The notes under the pieces: model-generated | Databases searched by the model: none | What the model was told of the DNA's origin: nothing | Seen by the model: the letters and a program-made list of their open reading frames with translations, nothing else | Translations under genes and position numbers: made by a program | Assembly (NCBI GenBank): GCA_964410625.1 | Contig: CAYPHY010000026.1 | Span: 7,178 to 71,177, forward strand | From: CAYPHY01 sp964410625 | Lineage (GTDB): Bacteria; Chloroflexota; Anaerolineae; Promineifilales; Promineifilaceae | Direction of reading: 5' to 3' | DNA: 64,000 nucleotides | In this document: positions 8,183 through 15,368 of the stretch, in pieces | Numbering within the stretch: position 1 is the first letter of the stretch | How the letters are laid out: every line of letters starts with the position of its first letter

Positions 8183-9390
8183 TCGCCCTCTCCCTGGTAG
8201 CGTTGAAAAATCCGCCTGGCAACCGACCACTTATGCACTTCATCCGGGCCATCATAGATGCGGGCGGCGCGTTCATGACGAAACCAGTAGGCCAGTGGTG
8301 TCTTGTCGGTCATCCCCAATGCCCCATGCGCCTGAATCGCCCGATCCAACACCTGTTGTAGCACGTCGGCCACATGAAACTTGATCAGCGAAATCTCATC
8401 CCGCGCGGCATAGGCTCCCTGGCGATCAATCTTCGCTGCGGTGTATAGTACCAGCAATCGCGCCGCGTCAATCGCCGCCCGGCTCTCGGCCGCCCAATTC
8501 TGCACCGTTTGTTGGCCTGCCAGCGGCCGTCCTGGAGCGATCTCGCGCCGGGTAGCATGGCGGCACATCAACTCAAATGCTCGTTCACAAATGCCGAGCC
8601 AGCGCATACAATGATGGATCCGCCCTGGTCCCAGCCGGTGTTGGGCAATGGCGAAGCCTGCCCCTTCCTCACCCAGCCGGTTGGCTTGTGGCACGCGGCA
8701 ATCTTCATAGACGACTTCGGCATGGCTGGCCCAGCCGTGTCCGCGCTCGCCCATCACGGAAATATTTTCCACCACACCGAACCCTGGCGTGTCAGTTGGG
8801 ACAATGATCATGCTTGCCTGTTGGTGGCGGCCTGCTTCTGGGTTGGTCACAGCCATCACAATCGCAAACGCTGCCCCATCAGCCGCGCTGGTGAACCACT
8901 TGCGGCCGTTGATCACATAATCATCGCCATCCTGGACGGCCGTCGTTCCCATCCAGGTTGGATTGGAGCCGGGGTACGCCGGTTCGGTCATTGAAAAACA
9001 ACTCCGCACCTCGCCTGCCAGCAAGGGCATCAGAAAACGCTTCTTTTGCTCCTCCGTGCCATGCTCGATCAATATTTCCATGTTTCCGGCATCCGGGGCC
9101 TGGCAATTGCAGGCATAGTGGCCAAGGGGCGAACGGCCGAGAACCTCGCTGACCAATCCATGCTCAAACAACGACAGGCCCAACCCGCCGTAGTCAATTG
9201 GGATTTGCGGCAGCCATAAGCCTTCTTGTCGCGCACGGTTGCGGACGGCCGCCATCTGTACTTCTAGCTCCTCATATTGGTGATTGAGCAACAGTGGCTC
9301 CAGCGGAACCACTTCTTCGCGAACAAAGCGATCCATCTGCTGCAAAACAGCTTGGGTCTCGGGGGCGATGTCAAACAACAGGTTTTCCAT
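8176..9390 (-). CDS. acyl-CoA dehydrogenase, ACAD10/11-like
   Basis: A 404-residue flavoprotein with the three-domain acyl-CoA dehydrogenase fold: an N-terminal helical domain, a middle beta domain with CFSMTEPAYPGSNP and INGRKWFTSAA, and a C-terminal helical domain with AQHRLGPGRIHHCMRW and AIQAHGALGMTD. The ending ARIYDGPDEVHKW is the form found in ACAD10/11-like members, where the catalytic acid is in the DGPDEVH segment. It would oxidise an acyl-CoA to the enoyl-CoA with FAD; chain length is unknown. It starts 11 bases after the small lipoprotein gene and may be cotranscribed with it. The stop codon lies in a repeat array. Confidence 0.93.
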   Translation of the reverse strand: MENLLFDIAPETQAVLQQMDRFVREEVVPLEPLLLNHQYEELEVQMAAVRNRARQEGLWLPQIPIDYGGLGLSLFEHGLVSEVLGRSPLGHYACNCQAPDAGNMEILIEHGTEEQKKRFLMPLLAGEVRSCFSMTEPAYPGSNPTWMGTTAVQDGDDYVINGRKWFTSAADGAAFAIVMAVTNPEAGRHQQASMIIVPTDTPGFGVVENISVMGERGHGWASHAEVVYEDCRVPQANRLGEEGAGFAIAQHRLGPGRIHHCMRWLGICERAFELMCRHATRREIAPGRPLAGQQTVQNWAAESRAAIDAARLLVLYTAAKIDRQGAYAARDEISLIKFHVADVLQQVLDRAIQAHGALGMTDKTPLAYWFRHERAARIYDGPDEVHKWSVARRIFQRYQGEGES

Positions 9391-9400
9391 TGTGTTTTTC

Positions 9401-9709
9401 CTATGGGGGAATACTGCCTGATGGCGTGGATAGGGTTTGTTCTGGTGTGGTTGTGGTCGTCACGGTGGCGGTTATCGTTCCGGTTATGACCGGGGAGGGC
9501 GTCAGAGTAGGCGGAATGACCGGACGGGCGCGAAGAGGGGCCACTGTTTGCGCCGGAACCTCATCCCGTGTGGGGGCGACCACACGAGTCCCGGTGGCGG
9601 TTGGACTGGTTTGCTGGTGGATACGGCCGTCTGGCTGGCGGCAAGCCACGAACAGTCCAAGAGTGACCAAAATGAGTAGGACAACCCAACAACGCTGTTT
9701 CGTATCCAC
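9401..9709 (-). CDS. small Thr/Pro-rich putative lipoprotein
   Basis: About 102 residues from a GTG start. A hydrophobic segment (about residues 8-21) ends in GLFVACR, a passable lipobox with Cys near residue 22. The rest is Thr, Pro and Val rich, likely an extended spacer, with no recognised domain. No strong ribosome site is visible and the coding assignment rests on the signal peptide and on its tight spacing (11 bases) to the downstream acyl-CoA dehydrogenase. It could be a remnant of a longer surface protein. Confidence 0.5.
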   Translation of the reverse strand: MDTKQRCWVVLLILVTLGLFVACRQPDGRIHQQTSPTATGTRVVAPTRDEVPAQTVAPLRARPVIPPTLTPSPVITGTITATVTTTTTPEQTLSTPSGSIPP

Positions 9710-9821
9710 ATATCAACCATATCGTTAATTACTCCAGGTATCAACCATTGTGAGTCGCAAATCCTACCAGATAAAACCTTTCGGCCGTTACGTGTTGTAT
9801 GTTAAAATCCAGCACCATCGT

Positions 9822-9872
9822 AGCGCGGGTTGTTTACCCGCATGAGACATGGCGCGGGTAAACAACCCGCGT
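9822..9872. repeat. GCGGGTTG palindromic element
   Basis: GCGGGTTGTTTACCCGC at 9825-9841 is perfectly inverted at 9854-9870, giving a 17-base stem with a 12-base loop just ahead of the next gene. A shorter relative, GCGGGTTGCCAACCCGC, lies at 28562-28578. Confidence 0.8.
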
Positions 9873-9889
9873 GACTTGGAGAATCTATT

Positions 9890-10594
9890 ATGCGCTATCG
9901 TGTTGCCATTGAAGATATTGAACCGAACCATTGGGTGGCCTGGGTGCTTGACCTCCCTGGCTGTTTTAGCTCGGCTCGTTCGGCCGATGAAGCCATCGCC
10001 TATACCCCACTCCGCGTCAACGACTATTATAAGTGGTTAGGCAGCCATCACCATACGCTAAAAGCCCCGCAAGAGCCACCGGAGATTGATGTCATTGAGA
10101 CATTCCACTCCTACCTGGCAGAAGGGGAGCGCGATTATCGGGTCAACGCCTTCTTTGACGACGACCGGCGGCCGCTCAACTATTGGGAAGTGGTCGTGGC
10201 GCTGCGCCTGTTGACCTGGACGCGGCTGGACTTGTGGAATCTATTGCGGCCGCTAACCCAAGAACAACTGGAACAGCCTATCCCCGGCGAGAAAAGCAAC
10301 TCCATTGCCAAAATCATCAGTCACGTCGCCAGAGTCGAGGCCTCGTATTTCAGCCACCTGGAACTGGGACCAGACCAGCAGCAACTGCCACAAAACCCAT
10401 TGAGCCGGTTGGTCAGCGTCCGCGCCCACACCCGGCGGCAAATCCCCTGGATGATCGGCCGCCGCCGGACAGCCAAGGTGCGTGGGGAACTGTGGTCAGC
10501 CCGTAAAATCATCCGTCGTACCCTCTGGCACGAACGCGACCACACCGCCCACATCGCTAAACTGCTCTACGGCAACCTCATTGGCCGAGTTTGA
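9890..10594 (+). CDS. HicB-like N-terminus fused to a DinB-like domain
   Basis: A 234-residue protein. Residues 1-50 (MRYRVAIEDIEPNHWVAWVL, then DLPGCFSSARSADEAI) resemble the HicB/UPF0150 partial RNase-H fold antitoxin domain. From about residue 110 a helical bundle (ALRLLTWTRLDLWNLLRPLT...ISHVARVEASYFSHL...TLWHERDHTAHIAKLLY) resembles the DinB/YfiT-like fold, with histidines at positions where that fold binds metal. No HicA toxin gene is adjacent. GGAG lies ten bases upstream of the ATG, next to a palindromic element. The protein at 41234-41911 has the same domain order but little sequence similarity. Function is unknown. Confidence 0.72.
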   Translation: MRYRVAIEDIEPNHWVAWVLDLPGCFSSARSADEAIAYTPLRVNDYYKWLGSHHHTLKAPQEPPEIDVIETFHSYLAEGERDYRVNAFFDDDRRPLNYWEVVVALRLLTWTRLDLWNLLRPLTQEQLEQPIPGEKSNSIAKIISHVARVEASYFSHLELGPDQQQLPQNPLSRLVSVRAHTRRQIPWMIGRRRTAKVRGELWSARKIIRRTLWHERDHTAHIAKLLYGNLIGRV

Positions 10595-10627
10595 GCAATC
10601 GCTCGCTTCCCTCAAGACCACGTTAAA

Positions 10628-10724
10628 ATAAACCACGGATAGATACGGATCGAAACAGATAAACACGGGTTTTCAATCAAAAATCTGTGGTAATCTGCCA
10701 AATCCGTCTGAATCCGTGGTTAAT
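10628..10724. repeat. imperfect inverted repeat ACCACGGAT...ATCCGTGGT
   Basis: ACCACGGATAGATACGGAT at about 10632 pairs with ATCCGTCTGAATCCGTGGT at about 10702-10720, with a second nested pair in between. It lies between converging genes and may help terminate both. Confidence 0.7.
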
Positions 10725-10775
10725 ATCGAACTTGGATGAAGCAGCTAACTCAGTATTGATCATCTATCTAGTCAT

Positions 10776-13073
10776 CTATTCTGCTGCTTCGATTCGCACT
10801 CGCGACAAATAAAGGCGGTTGTCCAGCCACCGGCCGTCTTCGCCAACCAAGTTTAGCCGCTGCTCCGTCTCCGTTTCCTCCAGCGCCAGTTGTACCTGAT
10901 AGTTTGCGCCAGCCAACGAAGGATCAAGCAGCAGCGTATGGGGATCAGTGATCACCTCTCCCGGTTGCCAACTAGTCGTCGGCCATCCTCCGCCTTGCGG
11001 CCGTTCCTCCAAATTCGCCACCACATTTCCCTCCTCATCCAACAAACGAAGCTGGACGATATAATCGTCCGTCATCACTTGTTGTGCTTCCCAATAAAGA
11101 GTGATGGTCAATGGTTCCCCTGGTGCCAGAGCGCGTTGGTTATATTGATAGCCCGCCAGTGTGAGCTTGTCCTCAAAACGCTGTTCCATTGGATTAGGCA
11201 AGCCGCTGCTTGTTTCATCGGCCGCTTCCACGCGCACTGCTCCCAATTCGTAAGCATCGCCAAGACCACGTCCATTGCGGCCGTCGCTGACCCCCAGCCG
11301 GTAAGCATTTGGCACATAGAAGCCAACCAATAAGCGGGCGTTGGCCGGTGTATAGGCGGTCTCCGGTAGATAGAGATCAAGCGACTCGACAAAGCGGTCT
11401 CCTGGCTCCCACTGGCTGCTGGGGAAGTTGCCCAATCCAGGATGGGTGTCGCGTTGGGCAATCATCACCCCATTTTCATCTAATAGGTGGACAAACAACA
11501 AATAGTCCCCCGGCGGTTTGCCCGTCACTTCCCAGTACAACTCGATGTGGATTGGTTCGCCAGGGTGAATTACCTGCGGGCTAAAGGCGTATCCTCTCAA
11601 GGCCACGAGTGTATCGAAGCGGATGTTGGTGGTATTGGGAGGTGTATCTGCAGCAGCAAACGATAGCGGCCGTGCATAGGCCGCGGCCAGATAGCCAAAC
11701 AAGGCGACCAACGACAAAGCGGCCATTCCTAAATAGACCAGCGGGTACAGATATTGCGCTGCTCGTCTGGAAGAGGCATCCTCTCCACTTACCCACCGGC
11801 TTAACCCATAAAAAATCAAAATAGAGAGAGAAGGTAACGCCGGAAAGAAGAAACGACCCATTGGTCCCGCCGGACTGATCAGCAAATAATTAAAGATAAC
11901 GCCAAAGAAGATCAGGACGTTTAATCCTAAGAGCAGAAGCGACGGCCGTTCGGCCGTATTGTGGTTCGCCTGTGGTGAGCTGCTTCTTCCTCGAATAAAC
12001 ATTCCCACCAGTAAACCGAGCAGAGCTACGGCCGTCACCATTCCCAACCCCCAATAGATCGCCGCCGGTAATGGAATCTGCCCATAGCCAAACCGCCCCC
12101 ACAGGCTTGTCCAGGCATAAGGCAACTCCGACACCGCCAGCCAAAAGCTATCGACCGGATTACGCACCCCCCATAGCTCGGTCAGCCGTTCAATACCGGT
12201 CGGTTCGCCATAGAGCAACTGGTTGCGGACAAACCACCAACCGGCTAGAAGCGCCGTCACCGCGCCAATCAGCACATTCACTTCCAGCCATAAGCGCCAC
12301 TGTCGCTTGCGCCAGGCAACATAGGTCACGGCCGCGCCAATCAGCAGCAAAATCGCCGCCAGATTAAACTTGCTCAATAGGGCGAAGCTGTAGAGCAGCC
12401 CGAAAACAACACCCCAGCGACGGCTCAATCCTTGTTCATCATGCAGCAAGCGCACACAGGCCAATGTCACCGCCGCTCCCGCCAGCGCGGCAATGACATC
12501 ATTGTTGATTGCCCCGGCCATATAGAGAAACATCGGGTTAAAAGCGATAAAGGCCATCCCCCCCAAGGCCAGTGCCGGCCGTCGCGGCCAGATGGTCAAC
12601 CCGATCAGCCAGGTCAACCATACCGTCCCCGCGCCAAGCAAGACGTTCACCGCCCGCGCGATGTGGGCGGCCAATGCTTCACCATGCCAGGGGAAAGCTT
12701 CATCCAGGCCGTGGAGATATTGGTTCTTGTTGTCGCGGCCGACCTCCCAATAACGATAGGCCCAAAAGGGATTCAACGGTGGCTCATAGCATACATCCCG
12801 ACCCGTATCAATCGTGGATGTTGCCAACGCCGCCAGCGCGTAATAGAGTGGGGGATGATGCCCCTGTGCGCTGCAAGCCATTGCTCCTTGCACCGGCAGG
12901 CTGCGATGCTGGACGATATGGCGCACAAAGCGATAGTGGCGCAGCTCGTCTGTCGCCTCGTGCAATGGATTGACCACGCTGTAGAGCAACCCCAGCACGA
13001 CAAAAGCGACAACAACCCCAACGGCCGCCCGTTGCATCGAATCTTTGTCGCCACCAAACCTACCTAACATCAT
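10776..13073 (-). CDS. GT-C-type membrane glycosyltransferase (DUF2142/ArnT-like) with C-terminal beta domains
   Basis: About 765 residues. The N-terminal 500 hold about a dozen membrane helices. The first extracytoplasmic loop has the acidic HEATDELRHYRFVRH motif expected for a GT-C catalytic Asp, followed by HHPPLYYALAALA. The C-terminal 280 residues contain two beta-sandwich-like units beginning FDTLVALRGYAFSP and FEDKLTLAGYQYN. Such enzymes use polyprenyl-phosphate sugars outside the membrane; the acceptor is unknown. The frame is open to a TTG at 13115, but that part lies in a CGCAGAT repeat, so an ATG at 13073 is preferred (13037 also possible). It is last of three related genes transcribed together. 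Confidence 0.83.
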   Translation of the reverse strand: MMLGRFGGDKDSMQRAAVGVVVAFVVLGLLYSVVNPLHEATDELRHYRFVRHIVQHRSLPVQGAMACSAQGHHPPLYYALAALATSTIDTGRDVCYEPPLNPFWAYRYWEVGRDNKNQYLHGLDEAFPWHGEALAAHIARAVNVLLGAGTVWLTWLIGLTIWPRRPALALGGMAFIAFNPMFLYMAGAINNDVIAALAGAAVTLACVRLLHDEQGLSRRWGVVFGLLYSFALLSKFNLAAILLLIGAAVTYVAWRKRQWRLWLEVNVLIGAVTALLAGWWFVRNQLLYGEPTGIERLTELWGVRNPVDSFWLAVSELPYAWTSLWGRFGYGQIPLPAAIYWGLGMVTAVALLGLLVGMFIRGRSSSPQANHNTAERPSLLLLGLNVLIFFGVIFNYLLISPAGPMGRFFFPALPSLSILIFYGLSRWVSGEDASSRRAAQYLYPLVYLGMAALSLVALFGYLAAAYARPLSFAAADTPPNTTNIRFDTLVALRGYAFSPQVIHPGEPIHIELYWEVTGKPPGDYLLFVHLLDENGVMIAQRDTHPGLGNFPSSQWEPGDRFVESLDLYLPETAYTPANARLLVGFYVPNAYRLGVSDGRNGRGLGDAYELGAVRVEAADETSSGLPNPMEQRFEDKLTLAGYQYNQRALAPGEPLTITLYWEAQQVMTDDYIVQLRLLDEEGNVVANLEERPQGGGWPTTSWQPGEVITDPHTLLLDPSLAGANYQVQLALEETETEQRLNLVGEDGRWLDNRLYLSRVRIEAAE

Positions 13074-13084
13074 CCTATCCAAAA

Positions 13085-13130
13085 TCGATGAAAATCTGCG
13101 TACTATCTGCGTCAATCAGCGTCCTATTTG
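13085..13130. repeat. TCTGCGT-type repeat at a gene junction
   Basis: GAAAATCTGCGTACTATCTG and GCGTCAATCAGCGTCC form a short array across the end of one glycosyltransferase gene and the start of the next. The TGA stop of the upstream gene (13116-13118) lies inside it. Confidence 0.6.
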
Positions 13131-15368
13131 CAACTCCAAATGATCACGGCCGTCAACTGTCAATACTCGCTCACCCGTCATCGGATCATACAACCCAAAG
13201 ACAACGGTCGCGGCCGTCTTGCCCTCTGGCACAACCAGATAATGACGTTGCACAAACAAATCACCCGTTCGCAAAGTGATTGGATCAACCCATAGCCCAT
13301 CTTCATTGACCAAAAAGCCACCATCACTATCTTGCAACTGAGCAAAGACGAGCAAACGCGGCCCGGCATAGACCCCAGGGGGCGGCGGATTGCTGATCAA
13401 TGGCATGGGGGGCAAATCCAGGTCACGCGCTACCCGCCATAACAGTTCCAATGTGCCATCATCCTGGTATTTAGCATCCAGCAAACATAGCCCATTCGCA
13501 AAACAAACGGCCGTTGTCTCATCCACCACCGGCGCAGCCTCCCCGCGAAGCTGGCTGAGGACATAGCCACCATCCAAAGCTTCATCCTCCGGCAACGGCC
13601 GGTACCAATCGGCATAGGGCGCGGCCACATCGGGATAGCCGTTGAAGCTGACCGGCGGCCGCAGCAAGGCCACGCGCTCAGGATTATACCAACGCGGCCG
13701 CGCGGCCGACTGTGGATCAAGGTCAATCTCTAATGCCACGCGATCCCATGGTCCGGCCAGCAAGCCGGTGATGCCAAAGTCGGTGGGGGCAGAGTCGGCC
13801 GTATTCAGATAATCGGCCGCATCCTTGATGTCTGCCCGGTAGAGAAAACGGACCATCCCTCGTTCAGGCCACTCGACAAAGTAAGCAGGCAGGTCACGGA
13901 CGGCGACACTACCGACGAGGAGGACGGCCGCCACTCCACCGAGGATCGTCCCCCATCGCTGATACCGAATACTGGCGGCCGACCAGAGCACCCCCACCGG
14001 CAGCGCCGCCAACAAATAAACCGCCGGTTGTGCCAAGATAGTATGCCCCAGACTGGCCGGAGGCACGCTCAAAAAAGCGGGCGCAGTCCCCCCCAGCCAC
14101 CAGAGGAGGAGGAAAACCAGTGGCGAGTGGCGAGTGGCGAGTGATTGAGAGACTGAGAGATTAGGAGACTGGGAGATTCTCACCTGCTCCCCTGCTCCTC
14201 TGCTCCCCTGCTCCTCTGCGCCCTTACTGCTCTGCCCACTTGCCACCTGCCACCTGCCACCTGCCACTTGCCCCTCCGCGCCTCTGCTCCTCTGCGCCTC
14301 TGCGTTTAAGATCACGCCAACAACCGCAACCCCGACACCAAGCCAGAAGAAGATCGCGCCAATGGGGCCAAAGACCGGCCGACCAGGGATGTTGTAAAGC
14401 CATTCCGGGTCGCCGTCGCTGTGGATCATATTAAAAGCGGCCACCACATGCGCCAGCAATGGTTCGAAATTACCGGCTCGTGCTTCTACCAGTGGGACCG
14501 CCACTTCCGCGACTCGTGCCTCCGACTCCGGCTGGCGGCCGAGCGTGATCACCAGCGGCAAGGCAAGGAGGCCCGCCAACACAAACATCAACACCATCCC
14601 CCGCCAAGAACGACGCAACAACGGCCGCGCCAGCAGCAACCAATAGCCGCCAAAAGCCAACAATACCAACGGAACCCCACGCGAGGCAAAATAGGTGTAA
14701 AACCCCAGCCCCATCCATAAACCGGCGGCAAGCCAGTGACGGGTGGCGAGTGAATAGTGGGGAGCGATTGAGAGACTGGGAGACTGGGAGACTGAGAGAC
14801 TTTCTCTTGCTCCCCTGCTCCTCTGCTCCTCTGCTCCTCTGCCTCTCTTCCAATTTCCTAGTCTCCTAATCTCCCAGTCTCTTTCTACCGCCCGCCAAAA
14901 CCAATAAAAGGTCGCCAGCGCAAAGACGGGCATAGCCACATGGCGAATACCGACACGGGCGTACATCAGCCCCCAAAAGCTGGTTGCCAGGCAAGCGGCC
15001 GCCACCAGACCCACACGACGGCCGAACATCCGCTGTCCCAACACATAGGTTAGTGGAACCGCTAATGTGCCGAGGACGGCCGCCAGGAAGCGCATCCCCA
15101 ACGCGTTCGACCCAAAAATCGCCATTAACGGTGCTTTCAGCGCATGGTATAGGGCTTCATGGCCGGAGGCATCGGGGTAAAAAACGGCCAGATCGCCAGC
15201 AAGAATCTTCTGCGAGATCACCAATGATTCGATCAACTCGTCATCACGCCAACCAGGGGGAACTTGCTCCAGTTGCCAGACGCGGAGGAAGAAGGCGAGG
15301 AGCGTGAGCGCCAAGATAGGCAATTTAGTAAGCAGTAAGCGGTAGGCGGTAGGCAGTCTGGAAATCAT
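13116..15368 (-). CDS. GT-C-type membrane glycosyltransferase with in-frame repeat insertions
   Basis: A 750-residue protein with about twelve membrane helices and a C-terminal extracytoplasmic region. The first loop has PPGWRDDELIESLV, carrying the paired acidic residues of GT-C enzymes, then SGHEALYHALKAPLM. Its ATG overlaps the TGA of the upstream gene by four bases, indicating translational coupling. Two segments are encoded by short-period repeats: around residues 175-215 (with GRGAEEQRSRGARE and SVSQSPSLS) and around 355-420 (LNAEAQRSRGAEGQ, then SQSPNLSVSQSLATRHSPL). Both fall between membrane helices. The frame is intact throughout, so the gene is probably functional. Substrates are unknown. 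Confidence 0.85.
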   Translation of the reverse strand: MISRLPTAYRLLLTKLPILALTLLAFFLRVWQLEQVPPGWRDDELIESLVISQKILAGDLAVFYPDASGHEALYHALKAPLMAIFGSNALGMRFLAAVLGTLAVPLTYVLGQRMFGRRVGLVAAACLATSFWGLMYARVGIRHVAMPVFALATFYWFWRAVERDWEIRRLGNWKRGRGAEEQRSRGARESLSVSQSPSLSIAPHYSLATRHWLAAGLWMGLGFYTYFASRGVPLVLLAFGGYWLLLARPLLRRSWRGMVLMFVLAGLLALPLVITLGRQPESEARVAEVAVPLVEARAGNFEPLLAHVVAAFNMIHSDGDPEWLYNIPGRPVFGPIGAIFFWLGVGVAVVGVILNAEAQRSRGAEGQVAGGRWQVASGQSSKGAEEQGSRGAGEQVRISQSPNLSVSQSLATRHSPLVFLLLWWLGGTAPAFLSVPPASLGHTILAQPAVYLLAALPVGVLWSAASIRYQRWGTILGGVAAVLLVGSVAVRDLPAYFVEWPERGMVRFLYRADIKDAADYLNTADSAPTDFGITGLLAGPWDRVALEIDLDPQSAARPRWYNPERVALLRPPVSFNGYPDVAAPYADWYRPLPEDEALDGGYVLSQLRGEAAPVVDETTAVCFANGLCLLDAKYQDDGTLELLWRVARDLDLPPMPLISNPPPPGVYAGPRLLVFAQLQDSDGGFLVNEDGLWVDPITLRTGDLFVQRHYLVVPEGKTAATVVFGLYDPMTGERVLTVDGRDHLELQIGR
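14116..14308. repeat. composite repeat array inside the glycosyltransferase coding region (copy 1)
   Basis: In order along the plus strand: GTGGCGAGTGGCGAGTGGCG (7-mer family), GAGAGACTGAGAGATTAGGA (7-mer family), CTGCTCCCCTGCTCCTCTGC (8-mer family), TGCCACCTGCCACCTGCCAC (7-mer), then CCTCTGCGCCTCTGCGTTTA (8-mer). The total length keeps the reading frame open on the minus strand. Confidence 0.9.
14738..14885. repeat. composite repeat array inside the glycosyltransferase coding region (copy 2)
   Basis: The same families in similar order: GTGGCGAGTG, GAGACTGGGAGACTGGGAGA, CTCCTCTGCTCCTCTGCTCC, then CTAGTCTCCTAATCTCCCAG. It sits between two membrane-helix coding stretches of the gene. Confidence 0.9.
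15329..15360. repeat. 7-mer CAGTAGG repeat within the 5' end of the glycosyltransferase gene
   Basis: GTAAGCAGTAAGCGGTAGGC and following bases encode the first residues after the start (ISRLPTAYRLLLTK), so the N-terminus of the 13116-15368 product derives from repeat DNA. Confidence 0.65.

Noticed and set aside
12432..13067. A 211-codon plus-strand frame within the first GT-C gene
   Set aside because: Antisense to a membrane protein with conserved GT-C motifs; composition is typical of a shadow frame.
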